From DASRDB01 sp035652815 (GTDB lineage Bacteria > Chloroflexota > Ktedonobacteria > Ktedonobacterales > Ktedonobacteraceae): DNA of 64,000 nucleotides. Shown here piece by piece: positions 33,772 through 42,199 of the stretch. The number at the start of each line of letters is the position of its first letter. Position 1 is the first letter of the stretch. The stretch lies in NCBI GenBank assembly GCA_035652815.1, contig DASRDB010000008.1, positions 62,001 to 126,000 on the forward strand. Direction: 5' to 3'. The notes under the pieces were generated by a model, which saw nothing but the letters and a program-made list of their open reading frames with translations, made no database searches and was not told where the DNA came from. The position numbers were made by a program, and so were the translations under genes.

Positions 33772-34689
33772 CTATTTGCTATTTGCTAACAGATCAATCT
33801 CCAAACCTTCATACGCCGTAGTGGTACGCGGAAAAAGCTTGCGCGCCTCGGCCTGGATCTTATCCAGTTTGTCATCGTCATAAGTTGGCTCGTGATGGAA
33901 CAATACCAGTTCTTTCACTCCGGCCAGTTGCGCCACCTCGGTTGCCATCTCGATGGTGCTGTGTCCAAAGCCCTGTTTGTCTGGATAGTCGTCCGGCGTA
34001 TATTGCGCGTCGTGTATCAAGACGTCCGCATTAGAAATAAACGCCAGGAAAGTTGGGTCGCAGCGCTCTTTCCATTCTACATCGGTAGCAAACACCAGTC
34101 TTCGTCCCGCGTACTCGATACGATACACCACCGCGCCATCGAGGGGATGACTGTTCGTCATGATTGCCTGCACCTGCACGTCCGTCTCTTTCACCACGAC
34201 CGGCTGCAGGTGTATTTCTGGAAGCGAGGAACCAGCCCGCCAGACAAATTGCTCCCGTGTTGAGATGGTGTGAAAAGTACGAAGCGAAGGAAGTGTTCGC
34301 ATATCCACAGGAAAATACGGTTGAGACATAAGCGGGGTTACAAGTTGCTCGATATTCCGGTCTGCCAGTTGGGGGCCATAAAAGTGAATTTCTGCATGTG
34401 GATTGTATAGCGGACTAAAAAATGGTAGACCAAGCAGGTGATCGTTATGGCCGTGTGTGATGAACAGGGAAATGGAAAGCGGTCGATCCTGAAAGCGGCG
34501 CTGCAAATTCTGTCCAAGCCGGATGATGCCACTCCCGGCATCCAGAATGAAAAGCTGCCTGTCTACTTCCACCTCGACACAGGCGGTATTGCCACCGTAG
34601 CGCACCGTTTGCGGCCCAGGGGTGGGATAGCTGCCGCGCACTCCCCAAAAACACACTCGGAAGCGCGGCTTCCCCGGTATCTCCGTCAT
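33772..34689 (-). CDS. Metallo-beta-lactamase-fold phosphodiesterase-like hydrolase
   Basis: This 305-residue MBL-fold protein has the metal motif HGHNDH (in FITHGHNDHLLGLPFF), later FATDVEW (Asp ligand), and HDAQYTPDDY and FHHEPTYDD histidines. The N-terminal WGVRGSYPTPGPQTVRYGGN resembles the cyclic-phosphate phosphodiesterase PhnP/RNase Z-like branch that often sits near two-component or cyclic-nucleotide genes. No such genes lie beside it here. AGGAG precedes the ATG. The substrate is uncertain. Confidence 0.9.
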   Translation of the reverse strand: MTEIPGKPRFRVCFWGVRGSYPTPGPQTVRYGGNTACVEVEVDRQLFILDAGSGIIRLGQNLQRRFQDRPLSISLFITHGHNDHLLGLPFFSPLYNPHAEIHFYGPQLADRNIEQLVTPLMSQPYFPVDMRTLPSLRTFHTISTREQFVWRAGSSLPEIHLQPVVVKETDVQVQAIMTNSHPLDGAVVYRIEYAGRRLVFATDVEWKERCDPTFLAFISNADVLIHDAQYTPDDYPDKQGFGHSTIEMATEVAQLAGVKELVLFHHEPTYDDDKLDKIQAEARKLFPRTTTAYEGLEIDLLANSK

Positions 34690-35149
34690 TTGTATATACT
34701 CCTATCACGGCCTATGCTGTCGTGATGCATATTGTCCACATTATATCTTGTAGTGTCAAAGGTGGATAGGAGGGGAGATTGTGCCATTTGTGCCATCGCT
34801 TTCATGATAGTCATGCGCCGGGTTCAGCCTGGAAAGGGGAGCGAGCAGGCATTGTGCCGTTTGTGCCACTTGTGCCATACTCTTTTACCATTGAATGGAG
34901 AGATGTTCGTTCGTGGGAAGCAAACACCGGATTGGGTAGAGCAAAACAAGAAACGAACGAAGAGAGCAATGCTAGCAAGCTAGCGTTAATATAAGTATAC
35001 CTGAGATGTGGCAAAAAGGCAAGACCGGGGCCGGGTTCGGGGTCATTTTTTGCTAGTCGCCAGATGTCCTATTCTCTCGTGAGAGGCAGGGACGCGCTTC
35101 ATCGCGTCCCTACAGAAAGCTTCCGCATTATCTTATCAACGCAGGTGGC
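34690..35149. other. 460-bp intergenic region with TGTGCCA repeats and a GGGACGCG hairpin
   Basis: No protein gene is convincing here. TTGTGCCATTTGTGCCA occurs at 34779-34795, and a three-unit version, TTGTGCCGTTTGTGCCACTT continuing to GTGCCA, at 34852-34877. Units are 9 bp apart, and the second block is complementary to 22931-22950. At 35086-35113 GCAGGGACGCG and CGCGTCCCTAC form a short hairpin like the outer ends of composite family A elements. Small ORFs rich in CHLCH come from the repeat. Confidence 0.6.
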
Positions 35150-36388
35150 TCATGAACTGATGCCCTTTTTCTCTCTATACGGCGCGTAATACCCTTTGAG
35201 CGAGCGCGGCAACCGTCCTGTGATGCACGTTCCCTCGGGCAGGTGTTCCTCGCGTTCGACGTGGCCGCGCCGGTGGAACAGTTCTACCAGTTCAGCTTTA
35301 TTGAAAGGAATCAGTACCTGTACCTGCTCCATGCTGGCGGCCAGTACCCCGGCGATCTTTTGCAGTAAGGCGTGCAGGCCGATTTTGTGCAGCGCTGAGA
35401 CGGGTACGGCGTTGGGATAGAGCGAGGTATCGATCACCGAGGGGTCGTCAAGCAGGTCAATTTTGTTCAGGGCGGTGACGCGGGGCTTGTCGTTGGCCTC
35501 CAGATCGCGCAGCACGTCGCTGACGGTCTCGCTCTGCTCGATGGCGTTTTCATGGCTGATATCCACCACTTCCAGCAGTAGATCGGCCTCGATAACCTCT
35601 TCGAGCGTGGCGCGGAAGGCGGCGACCAGTTTAGTGGGCAGCTTTTGAATGAAGCCTACCGTGTCGGTCAGCAGGGCCTCCTGGTTATTGGGCAACAGAA
35701 TATGGCGCGTGGTGGGGTCGAGGGTGGCGAAAAGTTTGTCCTCTGCTACGACGTTGGCCTCAGTGAGGGCGTTAAACAGCGTGGATTTGCCAGCATTGGT
35801 GTAGCCGACGACAGCGACGACCGGAATAGCCTGCGCGCTTCGCTGACGGCGGTGCAGTTTGCGCTGCTCGCGTACCGCCTCGATCTCTTCACGCAGTTCG
35901 GCGATGCGACCGCGAATGCGGCGGCGATCAATTTCCAGTTTTGTTTCGCCGGGGCCGCGCACGCCAATCGCGCCGCCAACACCAGCCGCGCCCCGAGAAC
36001 CACCGGCCTGCCGCGACATATCTACACCGCTTCCGGCGAGTCGCGGCAAATGGTACTCAAGCTGGGCCAGTTCGACCTGCAAACGGCCCTCGCGGGTGCG
36101 GGCATGTTGCGCGAAAATGTCGAGGATCAGGGCGGTGCGGTCGATGACGCGAGCATCAAGGGCTTTTTCCAGGTTGCGCTGTTGCGAGGGGGAAAGTTCG
36201 TCGTCAAAAATGACCAGGTCGATATCCTGATGATGTACGGTATCGCTTAATTCCTGCACGCGGCCTTTACCGAGGTAGGTTGCGCTATCCGGGTGGCGCA
36301 GGCGCTGGATCATCGTGCCGACCACTTCGGCCCCCGCCGTCTGCGCCAGCGTCTCCAGTTCGCTCAATGAGTCTTCAACGCTCCACAA
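35150..36388 (-). CDS. hflX: GTPase HflX (N-terminus probably extends to about 36478)
   Basis: From the first conventional start (TTG 36388) the product is 412 residues. It holds the HflX N-terminal domain (ATYLGKGRVQEL; VIDRTALILDIFAQHA), the GGSRGAAGVGGAIGVRGPGE linker, and a G domain with GYTNAGKSTLFN (P-loop), DTVGF and NKID. HflX splits stalled or heat-damaged ribosomes. Family-like residues continue in frame upstream (TPKQRLLETREGPEHAFLVAV) back to a TAG at 36485-36487. That stretch has no ATG, GTG or TTG, so the true start is unclear. Confidence 0.93.
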   Translation of the reverse strand: MWSVEDSLSELETLAQTAGAEVVGTMIQRLRHPDSATYLGKGRVQELSDTVHHQDIDLVIFDDELSPSQQRNLEKALDARVIDRTALILDIFAQHARTREGRLQVELAQLEYHLPRLAGSGVDMSRQAGGSRGAAGVGGAIGVRGPGETKLEIDRRRIRGRIAELREEIEAVREQRKLHRRQRSAQAIPVVAVVGYTNAGKSTLFNALTEANVVAEDKLFATLDPTTRHILLPNNQEALLTDTVGFIQKLPTKLVAAFRATLEEVIEADLLLEVVDISHENAIEQSETVSDVLRDLEANDKPRVTALNKIDLLDDPSVIDTSLYPNAVPVSALHKIGLHALLQKIAGVLAASMEQVQVLIPFNKAELVELFHRRGHVEREEHLPEGTCITGRLPRSLKGYYAPYREKKGISS

Positions 36389-36516
36389 GCTTTCGCTTTC
36401 ATCATGTTCTACGGCGACCAGGAAAGCGTGTTCCGGCCCTTCACGTGTTTCAAGCAGTCGTTGTTTTGGCGTAGTTACCCTCCACTATATAACTATTCAA
36501 AAACCCGATTGGCCTA

Positions 36517-36721
36517 CTGTAGGGATACGATGATGAACTTGAACAACCAACATTGGGAAGCTTGCCCCTGTCATCCTGAGCGCAGCGAAGGATCTGTGTC
36601 CTCGGATGATTCGCGCGTCGAGGCTGGAGATCCTTCGCTGCGCTCAGGATGACATCAAACAGGATGACATACCAGGCATGACCGGATTTGGTCGTACAAG
36701 TTCATCATCGCATCCCTACAG
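36517..36721. mobile_element. Complete composite family A element, 205 bp
   Basis: The 25-bp ends (36517-36541 and 36697-36721) are inverted and match at 24 of 25 positions; they start CTGTAGGGATACGATGATG. Inside lies a pair of inverted family A cores (about 36570-36657). It encodes no protein. This is the best preserved copy and shows the organisation of the partial copies at 18.5, 42.0, 49.6 and 62.3 kb. It lies between the 5' end of hflX and the 3' end of the CvpA-like gene. Confidence 0.85.
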
Positions 36722-36762
36722 GTTATATATATCCTATAATCGTATTGTAACACCTCGCCCTG

Positions 36763-37335
36763 CTATTTGTGTGGCAGCAGTGAGCTGATATGCACAGGCA
36801 ACGTCTTAATGATAAAGCCGTTCACATGCGCGAACAGGCTATTATTCAAGGCCTGATTGTAGGCATTGAGCCAGTCCTGATACTGAGTAACGGTGATGTT
36901 GAGTCCTGGAACGACCTGCGAACCGGCGTGTATAGTGTTCTGAATGCCGCCCAGGAAGTTGCCGATCACCAGCAGCACAATCACCCAGAGCAGCCAGGCC
37001 TCGATAAACCCGATCAGCCCGCCGAGCAGGACGTCGCCGAGACCCAGGAACGGGACGGCGCGCACCACGCCGCGAATCATCGTTCCTATAATATGTATTA
37101 CGAGGATGGTCACAAAAAAGAGGACGATATACGCGATCAACGGCGAAACAGAGAGGCCGTTTGAGTTCAAGAACATAGTAAAGGGCTTGCCGAAAAAGAG
37201 CGTGACACCTAATGCAATAGGAATGCCAAGCAGGTGAACGAGGCTAAAAAGCGCGCCATTGCGCAGGCCATTAAAGACCAGCAGGGCAATCGTCACCAGA
37301 AATGCGAGATCTATCCAGTTAAACGGGCCAATCAT
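36763..37335 (-). CDS. CvpA-family membrane protein
   Basis: This 190-residue protein has four to five hydrophobic segments: NWIDLAFLVTIALLVFNGLR at the start, then LIAYIVLFFVTILVIHIIG and GGLIGFIEAWLLWVIVLLVI. The N-terminal WIDL plus G-x-R-N-G pattern fits the CvpA/colicin V production family. CvpA affects envelope homeostasis in Enterobacteria; its role in Chloroflexota is unknown. GGAGG precedes the ATG. It stands alone. The 328-bp gap on its 5' side holds a family A element (37542-37627) and no gene. Confidence 0.85.
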   Translation of the reverse strand: MIGPFNWIDLAFLVTIALLVFNGLRNGALFSLVHLLGIPIALGVTLFFGKPFTMFLNSNGLSVSPLIAYIVLFFVTILVIHIIGTMIRGVVRAVPFLGLGDVLLGGLIGFIEAWLLWVIVLLVIGNFLGGIQNTIHAGSQVVPGLNITVTQYQDWLNAYNQALNNSLFAHVNGFIIKTLPVHISSLLPHK

Positions 37336-37541
37336 AGCGATGTTCCTCCACGCGCAAATTACTACTTTGTTTAGTAGATGTGTTTATTATCTAATATGCT
37401 TAGACGTCAGGGGAAGGGGCGTTGTAACACGTGGAATGTTGGTTAGTTCACATTCGCGAAAATAGCGCACTTTTTGCATTTACAGATCAAACAGTCTGGA
37501 TATAATATGAATTCTGACGAAGAAAGCGTGGATATTCATCA

Positions 37542-37627
37542 TGTCATCCTTCGCTGCGCTCAGGATCTGCGACGTTGGCACACGAATCGTCGGGCCACGC
37601 AGATCCTGAGCGCAGCGAAGGATGACA
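37542..37627. repeat. Family A element, cores inverted in the fwd-rev order
   Basis: The ends TGTCATCCT and AGGATGACA are inverted. The left core reads TCGCTGCGCTC and the right core is its complement, the opposite order from copies at 18.6, 36.6, 49.6 and 62.3 kb. It lies 37 bp before the sulfotransferase-like gene's ATG. Nothing else is evident between 37336 and 37541. Confidence 0.85.
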
Positions 37628-37663
37628 GGGAACAGCATCCATGCGGAAAAGAAAGGAACGATC

Positions 37664-38434
37664 ATGGTAGTTCATCCAGCAGATACCATCAAAGTAATTG
37701 GCGCGGGCTTCGGGCGAACGGGTACGCTCTCCCTCAAGGCGGCTCTCGAAGAACTCGGCTTCGGACCCTGCTATCACATGACGGAAGTATTTCACCATCC
37801 TGAGCATGTGCCGCTCTGGGTGGCCGCCAGCAATGGCGAGCGCATTGATTGGAACGACATTTTCGCGGGCTATTCAGCCACTGTAGACTGGCCGGGCTGC
37901 GCTTTCTATGAAGAACTCATGCAGGTTTATCCAGACGCAAAAGTGATTCTGACCACCCGCGACCCCGAAGCCTGGTACGAAAGCGCCCTCAACACCATCT
38001 ACCAGATATCCCGCCGCATGAATCAAGCCACTCACCCAACTCTTATGGAGCACGTAGCAAAGCGATTTTTCCCCGGTGGGTCTGGCATCGGTCGCATCAC
38101 TCAAAAGCTGGTCTGGGAAAACACCTTTCACAACCGCTTCGAGGACAAAGCCTATGCTATCCAGATATTTAACCAGCACATCGAAGAGGTCAAGCAGCGC
38201 GTCCCACCAGACAAATTACTCGTCTACAGCGTCAAAGAAGGCTGGGAACCGCTCTGCGCTTTCCTCGGCGTGGACGTGCCTGCTGGAACACCTTTCCCGC
38301 ATCTTAATGAACGCGGCAGCTTCGCAGGCAACAAAATAGTCGAAAGAACCCGGAGAATGGTCGTTGCTGTCGCGATTGGAGCCGCTGCTCTGCTGGCGCT
38401 TGCGCTTTTCTTCCTGGGAAAGCGCGCAAAATAA
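37664..38434 (+). CDS. Sulfotransferase-family protein with C-terminal membrane anchor
   Basis: The 256-residue product has the PAPS-binding 5'-phosphosulfate loop as GAGFGRTGTLSLKAALEELG, then CYHMTEVFHHPEH, a DWPGCAFYEELM segment and KVILTTRDPEAWYES, all typical of the Sulfotransfer_4 family. A hydrophobic C-terminal helix (about residues 228-250) ending in KRAK suggests membrane attachment with the enzyme in the cytoplasm. The start at 37664 is supported by GAAAGGAA upstream; an in-frame ATG at 37622 falls in the repeat. The acceptor is unknown. Confidence 0.88.
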   Translation: MVVHPADTIKVIGAGFGRTGTLSLKAALEELGFGPCYHMTEVFHHPEHVPLWVAASNGERIDWNDIFAGYSATVDWPGCAFYEELMQVYPDAKVILTTRDPEAWYESALNTIYQISRRMNQATHPTLMEHVAKRFFPGGSGIGRITQKLVWENTFHNRFEDKAYAIQIFNQHIEEVKQRVPPDKLLVYSVKEGWEPLCAFLGVDVPAGTPFPHLNERGSFAGNKIVERTRRMVVAVAIGAAALLALALFFLGKRAK

Positions 38435-38463
38435 ATGGGGGAACGCGGCAAAAAGAGAAACGC

Positions 38464-39204
38464 TCACACCCCCAACAACTCCTGCAATTTCAACGCATTA
38501 AAAATCGCATAACCCTGAGGATCATTATTAAAATACGCAAACACCTCATAGCCCTGCTCTTGATCCGCTCGCATGCGCCCGGCCCAGAAGGCCAGTTCAT
38601 CGTCGCTCAGGCCGGTGCCATATTTGCCGTTGTGGAAGCGATAATAGCGAAATGGGCCGATAGCGGGAATATCGAGCGGCGTGGGCTGCATCCCGCCAAC
38701 GGCTACAACCAAAGCGCAATTCGCAGTAGTCAGTATACCTTTCAAGGCTTGCAGCGTTGCGCCTTGAAACCAGGATGGGTCGCGAAATTCAACGGCAGTC
38801 TGGTAATCGGCAGGCAGGCAGGCCAGGAACTCGCGCAGCCGTTCCAGGTCGGCTTTCCAGTGCGGCGGCAACTGGTAGAGGAACGGCCCCAGCTTGTTTC
38901 CAAGCCCCTGCGCCGCGTTCAGAAGACGCGCAATAGCCTCCTGCGGCTCCTTCAGCTTCTTCATATGCGTCAGGTAGCGGCTGGCCTTCACGGCAAAAAA
39001 GAAGTTTGGAAACTGCGCTGTCTGCTCTGCCCAGGCAGCGAACTGCTCGCGAGAAGGCAAACGGTAGAAACTGCGATTGATCTCTACCGTCGGAAAGCGT
39101 TCCGCGTAATAGGCCAGCCACTCCTGCTGCGGCAGTTCTGGCGGATAGAAGCAGCCAATCCAGTGCGGGTAAACCCAGCCCGACGTGCCGATGTAGATGG
39201 TCAG
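38464..39204 (-). CDS. DUF72 (YecE-like) protein, probable CTG start
   Basis: The full-length product of 246 residues begins TIYIGTSGWVYPHWIGCFYP after the initiator and includes EINRSFYRLPSREQFAAWA and FFFAVKASRYLTHMKKL. A late block reads VEFRDPSWF, and YYRFHNGKYG follows. These are hallmarks of DUF72, a TIM-barrel family of unknown activity. The first ATG (39060) would cut off conserved N-terminal residues. The frame is closed by TGA 15 bp upstream of a CTG at 39204, which has GGAGG 6 nt before it, so CTG initiation is likely. It follows clpB by 34 bp on the same strand. Confidence 0.85.
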   Translation of the reverse strand: MTIYIGTSGWVYPHWIGCFYPPELPQQEWLAYYAERFPTVEINRSFYRLPSREQFAAWAEQTAQFPNFFFAVKASRYLTHMKKLKEPQEAIARLLNAAQGLGNKLGPFLYQLPPHWKADLERLREFLACLPADYQTAVEFRDPSWFQGATLQALKGILTTANCALVVAVGGMQPTPLDIPAIGPFRYYRFHNGKYGTGLSDDELAFWAGRMRADQEQGYEVFAYFNNDPQGYAIFNALKLQELLGV

Positions 39205-39238
39205 GAGATACCTCCCTCAGGATCACCTCTTTTTAGCG

Positions 39239-41824
39239 TTAATGCACAACTTCAAAGACGAGTTTGCCGTCCTTCGCGTCGATATCGACAGTGTCGCCAT
39301 CGCGGATGGTGCCGTTGAGGATATCTCGCGCAATACGGTTCTCGACTTCGCGTTGGATGACACGCTTGAGTGGGCGCGCGCCAAATTGCGGGTCGTAGCC
39401 TTCCTGCGCGAGCAGGTCTTTGGCGGCATCGCTGAGGTGCAGCGTGATATGCCGTTCCGCGAGGCGCGGGCGCAGGCGATTGATCTGAATCTCGACGATG
39501 TTGCGTATCTGATCCCGTTTGAGCGGGTGGAAGATGACGATTTCGTCGATACGGTTGATGAACTCGGGACGCAGACCCTCTTCGCGCAGGCGCTGGCGTA
39601 CAATGCGCTGCACGTCGTCTTCATCCATGCCCTCGAACTCACCCAGCCAGGATGTGCCGACGTTGCTGGTCATGATAATGACCGTGTTCTTGAAGTCAAC
39701 GGTGCGGCCCTGCCCATCGGTGAGACGCCCATCATCGAGAATTTGCAGCAGGACATTGAACACATCCGGCGCGGCCTTTTCGATTTCGTCGAACAGCACG
39801 ACGCTGTAGGGGCGGCGGCGCACAGCCTCGGTCAGTTGCCCGCCCTCTTCATAACCAACATAGCCGGGGGGTGCGCCAATCAGGCGGGAGACGCTGTGTT
39901 TCTCCATGTACTCGGACATGTCGATACGAATCAGAGCATGCTCATCGTCGAAGAGGAATTCGGCGAGGGCGCGAGCCAGTTCGGTTTTACCAACGCCGGT
40001 TGGCCCCAGGAACATGAAGCTGGCAAGCGGGCGATTCGGGTCTTGCAATCCGGCCCTCGAACGGCGGATAGCGTCCGAAACAACCTGCAAGGCCAATTCC
40101 TGTCCCACCACGCGCTCGCGCAGGCGATCCTCCATAGTGAGCAGTTTCTGTACCTCGGCCTCCATCAGTTTGGTGACGGGGATGTGCGTCCACTTGGAAA
40201 CCACCTCGGCGATGTCCTCGGCATCGACCTCCTCTTTGAGCATGCGCGAACCTTGATTGCTGCTGAGTTTGGTTTCCAACTCGTGCATGCGCTGCTCAAG
40301 CTTCGGAATGGTGCCATAGCGCAGTTCGGCCATGCGGTTATAGTTATATTCGCGCTCGGCCTGTTCCAGTTCAACCTCGGCCTGGTCTAGCTGCTGCTTC
40401 AGGCGGCGCATCTCCTCGACAGGTTCGCGCTCGCTTTCCAGCGCCAGTTTGAGCGAATGCAGTTGCTCGTTGAGATTGGCAATCTCCTGCTCAACACGCG
40501 CGCGGCGTTCGCGGCTGGCCGGGTCGGTCTCTTTTTTTAGAGCCTCCTGCTCCACCTGAAGCTGGCGTATACGTCGATCAAGCGCGTCAATCTCGGTCGG
40601 CGTGCTGTCAAGTTCCACGCGGCGGCGGCTGGCGGCCTCGTCAACCAGGTCAATCGCTTTGTCGGGCAGAAAGCGGTCGGTGATGTAACGATTGGAAAGC
40701 ACAGCGGCGGCAACCAGCGCGCTGTCCTGAATGCGCACACCATGATGCACCTCGTAACGCTGCTTCAGACCGCGCAGGATGCTGATGGTGTCCTCAACCG
40801 AGGGCTGATCGACCATCACTGGCTGGAAGCGGCGTTCAAGCGCGGCATCCTTTTCGATATATTTGCGATACTCGTCAAGCGTGGTCGCGCCGATACAATG
40901 CAGTTCGCCACGCGCCAGCATGGGCTTAAGCATATTAGAGGCGTCCATCGCGCCCTCGGCTGCACCCGCGCCGACCAGCGTGTGCAACTCGTCGATGAAC
41001 AGGATGATGCGGCCCTCGGAACTGGTGACTTCCTTGAGGACTGCCTTTAAGCGTTCCTCGAACTCGCCGCGATACTTGGCTCCCGCCACCAGCGCGCCCA
41101 GGTCAAGCACCACTACCTGTTTGTCCTTCAGCGTCTTGGGAACGTCACCGCGCACAATACGCTGCGCCAATCCCTCAACGATAGCGGTCTTACCAACGCC
41201 CGGCTCACCAATCAAAACTGGATTGTTCTTGGTACGGCGGCTCAAGACCTGGATGACGCGGCGAATCTCTTCATCGCGTCCAATCACGGGGTCGAGCTTG
41301 CCCTGCGCGGCCAACTGCGTCAGGTTGCGACCATAGCGTTCCAGGGCCTGGTATTTGCCCTCTGGATTGGGGTCGGTGACGCGCTGCGAACCGCGAATCG
41401 AGGTCAGCGCCTGCAAAACGTTATCGCGGGTCAAACCGGCGGCCCGTAAAATGCGCGGGGCCGGGCCATCGCCTATATCAAACATGGCGAGCAGCATATG
41501 TTCAACACTGAGATATTCGTCCTTGAAATTGGACATCTCTCGCCATGCCTCTTCCAACAATTTACGCAAGCGCGGAGAAATGCTCGGCTCGCTGCCGCCA
41601 TAGACACGCGGCAAACGCTCGATCTCCTCGTTTACCATGCGCTCGGCGGTGGCAAGATTGGCTCCTACCTTCTCGAATACCTGCGGCACCACCCCACCCT
41701 CTTGAGTCAGCAAGGCCGCGAGCAGGTGTTCAACCTCGATCTGGCTGTTGTTATGCTCTTTCGCCAGTTCGTTCGCCTGGCTCACAGCCTCCCGAGCTTT
41801 TTCAGTGAATTGCTCTATTTTCAT
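39239..41824 (-). CDS. clpB: ATP-dependent disaggregase ClpB
   Basis: This 861-residue protein has the ClpB N-domain (residues 1-145), AAA1 with Walker A GEPGVGKT at 206-213, a long coiled-coil middle domain (about 400-525), and AAA2 with Walker A GPTGVGKT near 605. Normal length. ClpB extracts proteins from aggregates together with DnaK/DnaJ/GrpE. A HAIR-like HspR site lies just upstream, so it probably belongs to the same heat-shock regulon as grpE-dnaJ-hspR. The DUF72 gene follows on the same strand. Confidence 0.97.
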   Translation of the reverse strand: MKIEQFTEKAREAVSQANELAKEHNNSQIEVEHLLAALLTQEGGVVPQVFEKVGANLATAERMVNEEIERLPRVYGGSEPSISPRLRKLLEEAWREMSNFKDEYLSVEHMLLAMFDIGDGPAPRILRAAGLTRDNVLQALTSIRGSQRVTDPNPEGKYQALERYGRNLTQLAAQGKLDPVIGRDEEIRRVIQVLSRRTKNNPVLIGEPGVGKTAIVEGLAQRIVRGDVPKTLKDKQVVVLDLGALVAGAKYRGEFEERLKAVLKEVTSSEGRIILFIDELHTLVGAGAAEGAMDASNMLKPMLARGELHCIGATTLDEYRKYIEKDAALERRFQPVMVDQPSVEDTISILRGLKQRYEVHHGVRIQDSALVAAAVLSNRYITDRFLPDKAIDLVDEAASRRRVELDSTPTEIDALDRRIRQLQVEQEALKKETDPASRERRARVEQEIANLNEQLHSLKLALESEREPVEEMRRLKQQLDQAEVELEQAEREYNYNRMAELRYGTIPKLEQRMHELETKLSSNQGSRMLKEEVDAEDIAEVVSKWTHIPVTKLMEAEVQKLLTMEDRLRERVVGQELALQVVSDAIRRSRAGLQDPNRPLASFMFLGPTGVGKTELARALAEFLFDDEHALIRIDMSEYMEKHSVSRLIGAPPGYVGYEEGGQLTEAVRRRPYSVVLFDEIEKAAPDVFNVLLQILDDGRLTDGQGRTVDFKNTVIIMTSNVGTSWLGEFEGMDEDDVQRIVRQRLREEGLRPEFINRIDEIVIFHPLKRDQIRNIVEIQINRLRPRLAERHITLHLSDAAKDLLAQEGYDPQFGARPLKRVIQREVENRIARDILNGTIRDGDTVDIDAKDGKLVFEVVH

Positions 41825-41860
41825 AAAAATCTCACCTCGTATTAATTATTTATTACCCTC

Positions 41861-41915
41861 AGTATACCATACTTGAGTGGTTTATTGCAATAAGTTTGAG
41901 TGTATTGTTATCAAA
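41861..41915 (-). promoter_or_regulatory. clpB promoter region with HAIR-like HspR operator
   Basis: On the minus strand TTGCAA (41885-41890) and TATACT (41861-41866) are 18 bp apart. TTTGAGT-N7-TATCAAA (41895-41915, plus-strand reading) is related to CTTGAGT-N7-ACTCAAG, matching 10 of 14 positions. An exact CTTGAGT half-site lies within the spacer (41872-41878). The site resembles that before grpE. Repression by HspR is inferred. Confidence 0.65.
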
Positions 41916-41985
41916 GTTTATGATAAAGACGAACTAATAACAAGGACAACTTTTTTAGAACATAATGAATGCTATAGTTCGTAAG

Positions 41986-42138
41986 ATGTCATCCTGAGCG
42001 CCGCGAAGAATCTCCGGCGTCGCCGCGCGAATCGTCGGGGACGGAGATCCTTCGCGGCGCTCAGGATGACATAGCACACGGATGACGTAACTACAACGAT
42101 TACCCCTTTTGATCGTGTCATTTCATCATCGCGTCCCT
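41986..42138. repeat. Diverged family A element with GTCCCTGCAG end
   Basis: Inner inverted pair 41986-42072 with cores altered to TCGCGGCGCTC on one side and GAGCGCCGCGA on the other, so the same substitution is mirrored and pairing is kept. A partial outer end (TTTCATCATCGCGTCCCTGC) follows. It lies between clpB and the second PPOX gene. The rest of the 375-bp gap contains the clpB control region and no gene. Confidence 0.8.
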
Positions 42139-42199
42139 GCAGAAATTACCACATCATTTCTAGAATATTCATCACGTCCCTACATATATCACGATGAAA

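Noticed and set aside
34732..34994. Small ORFs with CHLCH motifs between the MBL and hflX genes
   Set aside because: The cysteine-histidine motif is produced by the TGTGCCA repeat; the same occurs at 22.9 kb in another frame.
39197..40390. 397-codon ORF antisense to clpB
   Set aside because: It is an opposite-strand shadow of a GC-rich conserved gene; the ClpB frame has all domains and the antisense protein has no recognisable motif.
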